From: UBA10133 sp964348455 | GTDB lineage: Bacteria; Patescibacteriota; Microgenomatia; UBA1400; MFAQ01 | Reading direction: 5' to 3' | Assembly: GCA_964348455.1 (NCBI GenBank) | Contig: CAYGCQ010000004.1 | Location: 1 to 63,035 of the forward strand | Length of the DNA stretch: 63,035 nt | Shown here: one piece after another, positions 10,701-18,224 of the stretch | Numbering within the stretch: the first letter of the stretch is position 1 | How the letters are laid out: each line of letters opens with the position of its first letter | Program-made: the position numbers and the translations under genes | Notes under the pieces: generated by a model | The model's input: the letters and a program-made list of their open reading frames with translations, nothing else | Told to the model about the DNA's origin: nothing | Database searches by the model: none

Positions 10701-11971
10701 TAGATGTCTCGATTGTCTGTGAAAACAGAAGAGGGAATTTCGGCTCCACAGACACCATCACCGATAAGACTGTTAAAAATACCGTCAGCATCCGGGGTGA
10801 TAGAACAGGTGCCGGTGGTGTAAAGCTGAGTTGGACCGGTAAGGGCATCGAATAACTTGAAGACAACGTTAACTGCAGTAGTAATCGGGGTTCCACCTGA
10901 ATCGGTAAGTCTACCTTGGAAGGAGAGTTGTCTTCTGGGAGGGGTGAGGGCTGTGGCAGCTAAGCCTGGTCGTGCCTGACTGATGATCTGATTATAGGCA
11001 AAGATACCCATGGCGGTGGTGAATAAAACGAGAAGAGCGATGTTTAGGTAAGGAGCCCATGAGATAGCATTATATTTATCATAGAGGACTGCAAAACGAT
11101 TTTTAGGGCCTTTAGGTGTCTTTTTAGGCTTGTGTGCTAGTCTTTCTATCCAGGCTAATGGAGCTATTTTTTGCGTGACAGTCTTGATTTCAAAAGGATT
11201 TTCCGGGATGTAGCCTTCAGCGAAACAGAAACGAGCCAGTTTCCTGATCGATGATTGTCGTCTATTAATGACTGATGTACTAGTGTGACATAGTTTAAGA
11301 TAGGTAGCGTATGCCTGAAGTTGAATTTCGCTTAAAATATTTAGGAGATTCTGAGTGGTAAAGGGAGTTTGATTAGCAGTCCAAAGGAAGAAGTGATTAA
11401 GATCTGATAGATAGTTTTTGACTGTGGAATGAGACTTTTTTTCCTTTTCTAGTGATGATTTAAACTGTTCAAGAATCTTAGCTGAAGATAAAACGTTTTG
11501 ATTATTTCCGGGATTTTTGTTTATTTTATGTGAGGTATCTGAGACGTTAGTGGATGGCGATGCTGTTTGACTACGTTGATTAAAATTGGGGTTTTGTCTG
11601 ATAAGGTTACTTTTTATGTTCTGTTCTGATAGTGTTTGTTGCGTGAAAACGTTTGGAAGTGAAAACTTTACGCTCAGAAATGTCGTGAAACGCCTAATGG
11701 AGGCGAGGCGTCTGTTGGTCGTGGACCGAGGGGTGAAGGTAGCCTTTTGGTTCTCTGTGTAGGGAGTGAGGTACAAATTAAGATCCTGGTATATCTCATC
11801 AATCGTGGTTGGAGTGGCGGACTCTGACCTGGATGCTGAATATACGTCACAGAACTTCAGAAAGTGCCTAATGTCAGAGAGGTAGTTCTTGATTGATACC
11901 GCAGAAAGTCCAGCCTCAATTAAGAAAGAAGAGAAAAGATTTAGAAGTTCCGGTTGGCTGGGCAGGACCAT
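4712..11971 (-). CDS. 2419-residue fibre-like surface protein with cytoplasmic tandem integrase-type SAM-like domains
   Basis: The N-terminal 110 residues and residues about 160-262 each resemble the SAM-like core-binding domain of tyrosine recombinases (SIKNYLSDIRHFLKF and TVKNYLSDLNHFFLW), but no catalytic recombinase domain follows. A transmembrane helix lies near residues 305-331 (LNIALLVLFTTAMGIFAY). The rest should be outside the cell: a domain opening PRRQLSFQGRLTDSGG, then many fibre-like repeats of about 118 residues with GIGLTNPxYxLDVTGD and GYILTSxGGGVNTWT, a coiled-coil segment, and a C-terminal beta domain containing LYVKSKQSGVGFTV. The repeats are also visible in the DNA (for example at 9925 and 9305). 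Start: ATG with TAATAC 6 nt upstream, a leaderless pattern. Probable adhesin or surface fibre; the DNA-binding-like head makes the annotation 'recombinase' misleading. Confidence 0.85.
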   Translation of the reverse strand: MVLPSQPELLNLFSSFLIEAGLSAVSIKNYLSDIRHFLKFCDVYSASRSESATPTTIDEIYQDLNLYLTPYTENQKATFTPRSTTNRRLASIRRFTTFLSVKFSLPNVFTQQTLSEQNIKSNLIRQNPNFNQRSQTASPSTNVSDTSHKINKNPGNNQNVLSSAKILEQFKSSLEKEKKSHSTVKNYLSDLNHFFLWTANQTPFTTQNLLNILSEIQLQAYATYLKLCHTSTSVINRRQSSIRKLARFCFAEGYIPENPFEIKTVTQKIAPLAWIERLAHKPKKTPKGPKNRFAVLYDKYNAISWAPYLNIALLVLFTTAMGIFAYNQIISQARPGLAATALTPPRRQLSFQGRLTDSGGTPITTAVNVVFKLFDALTGPTQLYTTGTCSITPDADGIFNSLIGDGVCGAEIPSSVFTDNRDIYLEIGVGAETLTPRQQIATVGYALNSETLQGYPASAAATINTVPVIDNSGNINIAVNSPALISSSGVFTITGQSLALTTEANSGGDIILQPDALGSGQILALGGTTTEDTFRVTNSNLTTGALISGYVGSDLGTGRLLSLTAGSAESDRFWVAVDGTTSIQTATGSALTAFIINQNGSGDLISASNSGSTVFTVTAGGNVDITGQYLVNGSPLQTGYWQRTSGSIAPINITDSVNIGATATSSALIHLAGTAAENSFINTGNLGIGLTNPGYKVDVSGDINLSGAIRVGGDAGTSGYILTSSAGGVNTWTNPNLVGVNYWQRNSGLVSPINILDSLSLGSTATNSATVHLSGTSGVNSFINTGNFGVGLTNPSYTLDINGELNLTDAIRAGGDSGTSGYLLTSSGGGVNTWTDPSTITGTSYWQRTSGSVAPLNITDSLNLGSTATSSALVHLAGTAAENSFINTGRLGIGTTTPDNKIEIIDTGRQLRLTYTDASVYSEIYTGSDGALYLDPSAANNTIYFAGNSAIQTSSVTSQWNHINGTLLFQNATMNGTSGTATPVKMQPYFSPASGTMNLDAFTITPTIIQSGTATGNYTALKVNVTETNVLGTTNYLAKLGVNSVYSVNINNSGYLGLGLTNPTYRLDVTGDINLTGAIRANADAGTAGYILTSGGGGVNTWTNPSLVGTNFWQENTGVVSPINILDALNLGAVATNSATVHLAGTPGDNSFVNTGYFGIGMTNPAYTLDVTGDISLSGGIRAGGSFGTSGQILSSTGTGVQWIPAGSGSGSNWTISNGAIYPNNATLDAFIGGNSTASAKFAFTNVSSGTPTASISGTTANVNTYLTGEGNLATTNMQPLVIGGSSTGPIQLSPKGTTGLNVNGSGQVGIGLTNPTKTLDVTGTAHVTSTVTLDSLTANRLVVTDASNNLSSTITSANLASSISDETGTLLAVFSDSPVFTTKITSPAVIGGTDVSSSLSLQSTSGVGTTDFINFKVGNAGATEAMRIINSGYVGIGDTTPLALFTVGSGDLFQVNSSGAIAAATGITSSGTITFSSLGTGIVHSNGSGVLSSSALDLLTDVTGVLPLANGGTNNDNSTPYVSGKFLAYDGSKLASTAYDSSSFDAVLTFDNGLTRTVNNVQWGGTLTQATNINQNGFDVTFSGAGNFGIGVASPSAKFDVAGIFVVDSTTGRVGIGTTTPSVALDIAGTTSTISNSSGDITFNSASGFLNFSGDSLTNVLDATISGQLTLGNYPTSGLPAAGNGTGTLVYDATLNYPKYWNGLAWKNLTGFFDRNSAGFIYPSNSFDSINIGGTPSASSSALIRLSSNTSFNTFFSNAVAIGFTSPISPTSNVALQTSGDILPLSPSTDSLGRTNYSFNNLFLESGINNTSGTQKISLTSTRLTGGTPWSINDGARIGDTSNTLPGGVKLYVAGAATVSGSFGVVGNTSLIGDVTVGGGTGKIDVGTVDPPYTINGVKYATFMSGMIGVKEEVIGKIATTEPIPGLGYRTLIDLDGQKVGSDLWLFGKTTNIKDNLDRLSVLLTAQGQAKTWYEIDNQNKILAIYSSTATNIIYRLTAPRFDDAKWTNTRTSGAVGFVINDTEPNKNIAGTGFLNSVIPEPKLIAQADGTYQLNINGQANNEILSFAEGLIANLRVGSQVVFNLVANNLTIRTKLVSPIADIDKLKVIDATVSGTLYADNIKGKTVDNLTAQLNLLNEKYSTASAILTDLQSKYTSYDSLLGIYNTATTSGDPLALSPLATTSANLPADLALNSLTVQTIYSSDILANGSVLAQSFSSIDTDLFIQPTGDKPVHLLANLLNLYPDGKVVVNGDLLITGTIYSVALDTRTATVSGSLALGRGDLATDSGKLMALFDKSGQIVGSVDASGSANFGQLTTDGLVIASGNANSTATMSGITNSNTTIGVATIATGSAEITVANNKVTNHTLIYITPISNTANQVLYVKSKQSGVGFTVAIPTNPINVTKEISFNYWLVETK

Positions 11972-12002
11972 TATTTGGTATTAGTAATAGGTGATAAGAA
12001 GT

Positions 12003-12137
12003 TTAGGAGGCTGATAATACAAGTAAAAAGATAATCGGGAGAATAAAGATCATGCCGGCAGTGATGATCTCGGGTAAGGGGATTTTGGAGTTAACCTCTG
12101 TCTGATAGTTTTGGTCTGAATAGTCGGTAATTAACAT
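12003..12137 (-). CDS. Small single-helix membrane peptide (44 residues)
   Basis: A short ORF begins MLITDYSDQNYQTEV and ends in one hydrophobic helix (IITAGMIFILPIIFLLVLSA). It lies 31 bp upstream of the giant fibre gene on the same strand. There is no clear Shine-Dalgarno. The soluble head followed by a single membrane helix fits a small membrane subunit or accessory peptide of the surface module. Not recognised; the coding call rests on composition and position only. Confidence 0.5.
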   Translation of the reverse strand: MLITDYSDQNYQTEVNSKIPLPEIITAGMIFILPIIFLLVLSAS

Positions 12138-12945
12138 TGTTTTTTATTTTGTTGATAACTATCTTTTAGGTTCATATTAGACAACATTAGACGTCTATAT
12201 ACTAATATAAAAAGAAAATGTGAGTAAGTCAAGTACAAGAGTGAAAAGAGCGGTAATTATTATTTAGGCTGCGGAGATTGATAGCAATTTGTTTAGTGTC
12301 TAGCGCTATTGCTTTAGGTTCACTTATATAACGCAACATTATGCGGAAATAATATTTTACACGCGGAAAACAAAGCCAATTGAATTATATAATATGCGGA
12401 AATTATATCTAGGCATTAGTAGGTCGTGAAAACACTATATGATGGTATATGATATTTATTGATACTTGAAGATATAGTATGCGTTAATTGCATGATATAT
12501 TTGAATTTATGGCTAGCGAAACACATTAAACCCGAACCTCTTTTTTGTAGTCTAACTATTTTTTTAATTTCGCAATATGTCTATTGAATTTATTTGGAGT
12601 AACTTTGATTGTTTTCTGTATATATCGTCCAAGTCCGCAATCGCCGTGATACTCCTATGCTTTAATTGGAGAACATAATAGCCATCTCGTTTTCAGCTAT
12701 TAACTTCCGACCTAATCTGGGTGGTCTGGAGTCGAGGACCTCTTACGTATTAAGCAATTTCTTCTCTACATTCGGAATGACAATTGCTTTTTTATTTTTA
12801 TAGATTCTGAGTTACCTATTCGCAAGAGCTTAAGCTTACTACCTTCTCCAGACGGGAGCTCGCAATGACAAATCAGCACGTGCGATTGATGGTGAGTATC
12901 TCGCAAAGAAATTCTGGTTGGATAAGTGGAGAGGAGTTGGAGTTT
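12138..12945. other. AT-rich intergenic region with decayed repeat remnants
   Basis: No convincing gene is seen. The half nearest the minus-strand fibre module contains a 10-bp palindrome (TAGACGTCTA, 12188-12197) and AT-rich sequence that could hold a promoter. The other half carries decayed copies of dispersed repeats (ATTCGGAATGACAATTGC near 12772, GAGCTCGCAATGACAA near 12860). Confidence 0.5.
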
Positions 12946-14559
12946 CTATATCTTGAGGTAAACGTATTCTGAGAATAGATACTGGAGTGATAGATAAAGG
13001 TATGTAAGAACAAAGTAGGATGGACTGATTATGAGTGCGCTTGTCGAAGTTATAATGGCAATTATTAGAGGGATGATTCTAACATCGTAAATAGTTTTCT
13101 GGAGCTTTTTACGGTCATCCTGATCCCTCAAGACTAGTGGAGAGAGACATGTGATGGGAATGATTGAACCTCTGAAAAGATTATCGTCCCATGTTCTACG
13201 AAATGCCTTCAAACTTATAAATAATTCTGATGGTATTGGTGATTTTAGATTGTAAAAACCTTTTATGTCCGACACTACCGATTGCCAAGGGTGGTCTAAT
13301 TTATCGGAGATAAAGAAGTCAATGAAGCAGAATGGTACAGTTTGATACTTTCTTTTCCTAAAAAATGGATAGGCGAGTATCCATAAAAATTTGGGAATAA
13401 ATTGAACTGGGGTAGATGTTCCAATGACAGTCATTAAGAGGTGTAATGGCAAACCAAAAAGCATGAGAATTATAAGGAAGTTGAAGAAAACATCTTGAGT
13501 GATTCTGGGAGCAGCAGTTGCTCTTACCGGAGGTGGAGTTGGTGCCGGTGGTGGGCCAGGGATGTAATCCCCGGGTGTAATTAAGTTTAATAAATTAGGA
13601 GGTGCTGTTACTGTTCCCGAAAGTGGTAGAGTGGGGAAACCGGATGGCGTCGCTGTGAGAGTGGCTGATGGTGTAGCTGTTGGAGTTAGTGCGGGTAGTG
13701 GGGTGAGTGTAGGGTATGGAGTTGAAGTCAGCGATATGGTAGCCGTGGGAGTGATAGTGACTGAGGCCACTCCATAGGTAAGATAAAAGTCGGGGAATGT
13801 TGTTATGTTCGATGCTGCATCAGTAGCAGTTATTTTTACGGTATAAGTGCTGTTTGCCTGAAGTCCGAGGAACTGAGTTTGCCAGGTGCCGGAAGGGCTG
13901 TTTGTGGAGTATATTTGATTTGAGCATGTTGGTATATTTTGTGGACATACCAATACAATTTGAATGTTAGATGATGTTTCAACACCTCCGGATAAGGAGG
14001 GGTTAGGGTTGGTAATATAAATAAATTGGGTGATTGAATCCGGCAAGAAAGGAACTGAAGTATCCCAACTAAATGTTTGTTGATCAACTTTGGTTACCGA
14101 TATATAAGGGGAAATAGAATCGAGGTAAAAAGTTCTGGTTTCAGAAGATGCGGATGTCCCAACGTCGGTGTAGTCATCTACTTTCCAGGTATGGTAACCC
14201 TGAGCAAGATCTGTCTTTAAGGTGACGTAAAATGTTCCACCTGAAGCAGTTGCGGTATAAAAATAATAGTCTTGATAGGTAAGAGAATCGCTAACTGATG
14301 CGGCAAATATGGCACCATCTATCCATAGGTCGTAGTGATTTAACGGACTAGTCGGTAGAGAGGTCGGCCGAGTCCAGGAGAAAGTTGGTCGCGTATTGTT
14401 TATGGTGGCTCCTGCTGCTGGAGAGATTAGTAAAACTGGATCAACTGACTGACCTTCGACTGTGGCTGATACCGGAACTTGGGCAATGGCAGGTGATACA
14501 TGCCACAAAAGTAGGCCGACAACAATGGGTAAAATGATAGTTCTATGGGAGGGTTTCAC
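12946..14559 (-). CDS. Secreted protein with Ig/FnIII-like region, Thr/Pro stalk and C-terminal membrane helices
   Basis: A signal peptide (residues 1-26, ending SPAIAQ) is followed by a beta-rich region with ISPAAGATINNTRPTFSW, typical of Ig/fibronectin-like modules of bacterial surface proteins. Residues about 270-350 form a Thr/Pro-rich stalk with repeats such as TPTATPSATLTATPSG. A membrane helix follows (near 361-383), then a cytoplasmic segment of about 100 residues and further hydrophobic segments at the C-terminus. The start is a GTG, with TATACT 9 nt upstream and no Shine-Dalgarno. It belongs to the minus-strand surface module. No enzymatic motif was seen; function unknown beyond surface exposure. 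Confidence 0.8.
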   Translation of the reverse strand: MKPSHRTIILPIVVGLLLWHVSPAIAQVPVSATVEGQSVDPVLLISPAAGATINNTRPTFSWTRPTSLPTSPLNHYDLWIDGAIFAASVSDSLTYQDYYFYTATASGGTFYVTLKTDLAQGYHTWKVDDYTDVGTSASSETRTFYLDSISPYISVTKVDQQTFSWDTSVPFLPDSITQFIYITNPNPSLSGGVETSSNIQIVLVCPQNIPTCSNQIYSTNSPSGTWQTQFLGLQANSTYTVKITATDAASNITTFPDFYLTYGVASVTITPTATISLTSTPYPTLTPLPALTPTATPSATLTATPSGFPTLPLSGTVTAPPNLLNLITPGDYIPGPPPAPTPPPVRATAAPRITQDVFFNFLIILMLFGLPLHLLMTVIGTSTPVQFIPKFLWILAYPFFRKRKYQTVPFCFIDFFISDKLDHPWQSVVSDIKGFYNLKSPIPSELFISLKAFRRTWDDNLFRGSIIPITCLSPLVLRDQDDRKKLQKTIYDVRIIPLIIAIITSTSALIISPSYFVLTYLYLSLQYLFSEYVYLKI

Positions 14560-14593
14560 TTTACTTTCAGTATATGCTTTTCCTCTGTGTCGG

Positions 14594-14624
14594 TGATTGC
14601 TTCAGCACTGCGCGGTTTGCAATG
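14594..14624. repeat. Dispersed palindromic repeat ('gattgcttc...gcaatg' type)
   Basis: The segment starts GATTGCTTCAGCACTGCG and ends TTTGCAATG, with inverted ends. A second copy lies at about 44521-44560 (GATTGCTTCGG ... CTCGCAATGACG). Confidence 0.5.
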
Positions 14625-14647
14625 TCGAAGCGAGGTGTGTTGCATAA

Positions 14648-15631
14648 TTACAACTTGGGCTGTTCCAGATTCTCTAGCTCGCGTTTAAGTTCGGAGACTT
14701 CCTTTTCGAGTAGTTCTTGATGTCTCTTGCTGCGTTTGTTGAGAAGAATGATGATGAAGAGAATTGAGATGATAGCAATCAAGACATAGATGACTAGTCT
14801 GATAGGGAAGAGCCAGAAGAAAATGGTGGCTGCGAGAACTCCGCCTGTGCTACCGTAAGCTAAGCTTAGGTCGGCACGATATCGTCCCCAACCCCATTTT
14901 TGATCCCAAGAAGTAGCAAAGTCGCGAATCTTTTCCGGGAAAATATTGCCTGTTTCAAGTGGAAGAACTGTTACGATGGAGTTTAGGGGGTTCTTGATGA
15001 TTATTTTTCCGATAGCATTTATATGAAGGTCTGATAAGTTCTGAATGGTACCGGTGAAGTTAACGGGACCTTGTTCCAGGAACTTTGGAGCTGCAAATTT
15101 TAGTACAGTTGCATTCTCTGTGACTGCTCCGTTAACGGTAAGGTAAACCAAGCTGCCTACACGCTGACCAATAAGGGAACCTGTCTTCTTTAGCTCGCCA
15201 GGTTTTTGATCGGCGTTGGGCATAAAAGTAACCATTGCATAGTGACCTCCAGGTAAAGCGGACATTGGAACTCTGATAGTAAGATTAACCACTTGTATAC
15301 CTTTAGCGTCTACAGGTACTGTTAAGGGGGCAGAGATCCAGCTTTTAAGTGACCATCTTGAGCTGAGGGAAGAAGAGACTGGGATGGGAGTGCCTATGGT
15401 ATCGATGACGATAAAATCATCTACGTAAATTGAGTAAATTTCAGAATTTTCGGAGTCATTTCTGACCTTAATTTGGGTTGTAATTACTTCACCAGGGTCT
15501 CCTGCAAGTTCTATGCGAGGAGGAATAGCCGTGATGATGGATTGAGCAAAAGTGGAATTGGGGATGAATGTAAAGAATGTAACAGTGAGGACTAGAAAGG
15601 AAAAGAGGTGGAGAGATTTTTTGGCAGACAT
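14648..15631 (-). CDS. DUF916/WxL-associated-like secreted membrane protein
   Basis: 327 residues: a signal peptide (ending STFAQS), then a domain opening with AIPPRIELAGDPGEVITTQI. Its layout (PPR motif, norms on residual beta sandwich, GGHYAMVTF near residue 150) resembles DUF916-type proteins that partner WxL proteins in Gram-positives. One transmembrane helix (near 270-297) is followed by a coiled-coil tail (HQELLEKEVSELKRELENL). A second gene with the same architecture lies at 17150-18172, and each is paired with a secreted beta protein, which suggests a duplicated surface-assembly pair. Family assignment is from pattern similarity only. Confidence 0.72.
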   Translation of the reverse strand: MSAKKSLHLFSFLVLTVTFFTFIPNSTFAQSIITAIPPRIELAGDPGEVITTQIKVRNDSENSEIYSIYVDDFIVIDTIGTPIPVSSSLSSRWSLKSWISAPLTVPVDAKGIQVVNLTIRVPMSALPGGHYAMVTFMPNADQKPGELKKTGSLIGQRVGSLVYLTVNGAVTENATVLKFAAPKFLEQGPVNFTGTIQNLSDLHINAIGKIIIKNPLNSIVTVLPLETGNIFPEKIRDFATSWDQKWGWGRYRADLSLAYGSTGGVLAATIFFWLFPIRLVIYVLIAIISILFIIILLNKRSKRHQELLEKEVSELKRELENLEQPKL

Positions 15632-15684
15632 ATTTTTGGTTATCGTTTCTTGTTATTAGCTAGTGTAGAAGATTGTTTGGATTT

Positions 15685-17130
15685 TTAAAAAGTTGCTGTA
15701 GCTGTATATGTAATTTGATTTTCATAATCTCCGGCTTCCTGTGTGGCGTCTACACTGATGCGATAGCATACATTAGCTGTGTGAGCATTTGCCACACCTG
15801 TGCTGGTCATGATGTTCTGAACGAGAGGAGAGTCAGGATCGGCGATAGAAGGAAACATTCGAACATTAAAGTCTGTTCCTGTTGAGGTAAAGGGGACTGT
15901 GGCGCCTGAGATGGACTTGAGAGTGTAGCCAAAGCCAGGGTTGCCGGCAGCAGTGTTCCAGGTGTCGGATGTGGTTTCGTTGGCTCCAGCAGCATCTCCG
16001 TCGGCGTCTGGGATAAAAGGGGTGGTGCCGCCGTCTTTACCCATTTGATCGTTTTCTTGGGCTGTGACAGCATAACCGTTGGCGGCATTGGTTGAGATGG
16101 TTAAAAGATGAGCAGCATCCTTAAAAGTATTCAGTGATAATACTCCAAACGGGACAGCAAGGGGAGCGTTGGTCCCAGTAGTGGTATCAACATCGGTTTG
16201 ATTCTCGGTTCCAGTGCCGCAAGGATTGGCACCACTTGCAACACCCGCAATGGAGAAAGTAATGCTTGGATCTACGGTAGCTGTTACTCGGACAGATTCA
16301 ATGACTCCAACCTTAAGGGATGAGGCATCGATGGCGGTGGCAGTTGCTGGATCAGCGGCATTGGTGAAGTTCTGAACAACTACGGTGTATGTATCGGCAG
16401 TGGCTTCTGTGTGGGAAGATGATGGAGCAGGAGCTACAGGGGTGTTGGCTCCGTTGGTGTTACCTATATATAGAGTGATGGCTGTACCTACTCCACCGGA
16501 GCCTGAGTAGTGGTACTCGAAACAGTGGTAATTAGCTGGAGCTGTACAAGCTCCTGTTCCTGAAACTGTGGCTGCATTGCCACTGAAAGTGTATCCGGTG
16601 GCATCGGTGGCAGTTACATCCACGGCGGTGTTGAAGTCGAATCCTGTAGAATCCGGAACGGTGTCGTTGAACCCGGACGTAGCAGCTGGAAGTAAAACTC
16701 TAAAGAACCCATTAGCTATAGCAGTCGCCGTGCTAAAAGTTATGACATGTCTGGGCTTAGACTTGAAGTAAATCACATCAGTGTCATCGGCATCTCCAGC
16801 ACTTAGTACCGCGGTGGTGGTGAACTCATCTTCGTCGATGATAGAGGCGATTGTGTAGGTTCCTGTCCCGATAGTTAAACTATCTCCAACCTTCAAACCT
16901 GCGGTGGAAACAGAGTAAAAGCCAGCTGCGCCTGCGGTATAGATCCAGACATGAGAACTACCTGCAACTGTAGGGGATTTCACTCTACCAGCAAATGAGA
17001 GACGTGAGGATTGAATGGTGTTTTTGGCTGTTGACAAATTAGCTGACTGGCTAAGCGACGGGAATAAAAAAGATATTGAAATCAGCGTTAGAAACGCAAT
17101 GGTGACTGCCAACAATCGATATGCCTTCAT
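15685..17130 (-). CDS. Secreted WxL-like surface beta protein
   Basis: The signal peptide MKAYRLLAVTIAFLTLIS supports a start at 17130; an upstream in-frame ATG at 17169 would overlap the preceding gene. The mature protein is rich in Thr, Ala, Gly and Asp, with no lysine-rich enzyme core. Its end (PGFGYTLKSISG ... CYRISVDATQEAGDY ... ITYTATATF) matches the end of the 18225-19091 product (SYGFGYNVQ ... TYKVNVSGSQAAGVY ... IQYIAIPAF), so the two are paralogues. It sits between two DUF916-like genes. Probably a cell-surface structural or binding protein; not assigned to a named family with certainty. Confidence 0.75.
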   Translation of the reverse strand: MKAYRLLAVTIAFLTLISISFLFPSLSQSANLSTAKNTIQSSRLSFAGRVKSPTVAGSSHVWIYTAGAAGFYSVSTAGLKVGDSLTIGTGTYTIASIIDEDEFTTTAVLSAGDADDTDVIYFKSKPRHVITFSTATAIANGFFRVLLPAATSGFNDTVPDSTGFDFNTAVDVTATDATGYTFSGNAATVSGTGACTAPANYHCFEYHYSGSGGVGTAITLYIGNTNGANTPVAPAPSSSHTEATADTYTVVVQNFTNAADPATATAIDASSLKVGVIESVRVTATVDPSITFSIAGVASGANPCGTGTENQTDVDTTTGTNAPLAVPFGVLSLNTFKDAAHLLTISTNAANGYAVTAQENDQMGKDGGTTPFIPDADGDAAGANETTSDTWNTAAGNPGFGYTLKSISGATVPFTSTGTDFNVRMFPSIADPDSPLVQNIMTSTGVANAHTANVCYRISVDATQEAGDYENQITYTATATF

Positions 17131-17149
17131 ATACATTTTAATAATGTCA

Positions 17150-18172
17150 TTAATATTGTATGCTGTCAACAGTGTCTGACTTTACTTCACGCCTTCTTTT
17201 GGTGATAGATGCCAGAATGAATACAGATAAGATAAGACCTGCTCCAATTTTGAATGGAAAGAAAATAATGTCGAGTGTATTTTCTGCATTTGAGTTGTCT
17301 GTTTTTATTTGAAGGATAACTTTGAATTGCCCTATATTGCCTAAATTTGGTGTGTATGTAAAGTCTTTGCCATCATTGTTAATGAGGATTCTTTCGGTGT
17401 GAGCAATTACATTTACGGGTAGTATGCCTTCGAGGTGAGTTGGGGTATCATTTCGGTTAACAATCTTAAATATACCTTTAGACTCGGCAGTGAAGTTGCC
17501 ATCATTTTTTACTGAGCCGGAAAAGGAGATGGGTGTGATGTTGTCAACCAGGTATAGATTGCCGAACTTAAAAAAAGATCCGGTTGTGGGAGCGAGATGG
17601 TTAATCTTTAAGATGGTCGGAGGGTTTAGTTCAGTGTTGATGGTAATCAAGAGATTAGAACCGATCGTGGCATTTACTTGGCTTCCTTGATATCCCAGGT
17701 CCAGAACGTTGGTATATGTGGAGACTAATAAGGTGGCATAGAGATCTCTAAGAGGTGAGTCTTCCGGCACAGTTAGATTGAGAACCAGTTGCTCGGAAGT
17801 GTTGCCCTTTAAGGTAAAGGCGTTACCTAGTTTGATATTTGAGTTCGCCAGGCTAAAGTCATTTAACCAATCTGGACTGGATTTAAGATCGATGACGGGA
17901 TTGCCAAAAATGTCTGCTTCGGAAAATGGGACCATGCGTGCGACAAGTAGTTTGTCGTCACTTGTTAGATTCGTGATGGTAAAGACTTGGCTGATTGATT
18001 TGTTGGGTTTGATGTTAACTCTAAGTAGAGGTGGGCTGATAGAGATACCGTAACCCGCAGCAAAAGCAGGTTTGGGAAATAAAAATAAGGTAAGAAGTAT
18101 CAAAGTCATTCCTGCGAAAGCAGGAATCCATCCTGGTTTTTTTAGTATTTTTTTTATTCTAATCATATTCAT
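17150..18172 (-). CDS. DUF916-like secreted membrane protein whose N-terminus is encoded by a repeat element
   Basis: 340 residues: an N-terminal signal peptide, a beta-sandwich region opening GYGISISPPLLRVNIKPNKS, and a C-terminal transmembrane helix (near 308-326) with a basic tail. The architecture matches the gene at 14648-15631. The first 22 residues, including KPGWIPAFAGMT, are the translation of a dispersed palindromic element (18105-18214), so the original start was probably displaced. An alternative start is the ATG at 18109. The gene precedes a WxL-like surface protein by a few bases, consistent with a pair. Confidence 0.75.
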   Translation of the reverse strand: MNMIRIKKILKKPGWIPAFAGMTLILLTLFLFPKPAFAAGYGISISPPLLRVNIKPNKSISQVFTITNLTSDDKLLVARMVPFSEADIFGNPVIDLKSSPDWLNDFSLANSNIKLGNAFTLKGNTSEQLVLNLTVPEDSPLRDLYATLLVSTYTNVLDLGYQGSQVNATIGSNLLITINTELNPPTILKINHLAPTTGSFFKFGNLYLVDNITPISFSGSVKNDGNFTAESKGIFKIVNRNDTPTHLEGILPVNVIAHTERILINNDGKDFTYTPNLGNIGQFKVILQIKTDNSNAENTLDIIFFPFKIGAGLILSVFILASITKRRREVKSDTVDSIQY

Positions 18173-18214
18173 TATGTAATTATTTGATGGATTCCTGGTC
18201 AGGCCAGGAATGAC
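18105..18214. repeat. Type A paired palindrome overlapping the start of a gene
   Basis: The left arm is a hairpin GTCATTCCTGCG ... GCAGGAATCCATC and the right arm a hairpin GATGGATTCCTGG ... CCAGGAATGAC, in inverted orientation around an AT-rich spacer. Copies with the same layout occur at 36836-36920 and 53048-53137. The left arm and spacer encode the first 22 residues of the gene at 17150-18172. Confidence 0.85.
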
Positions 18215-18224
18215 AATGCTGTCT

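Noticed and set aside
4712..11971. A functional tyrosine recombinase
   Set aside because: Only the SAM-like core-binding part is seen; no catalytic domain with the Arg/His/Tyr set follows, and a membrane helix does.
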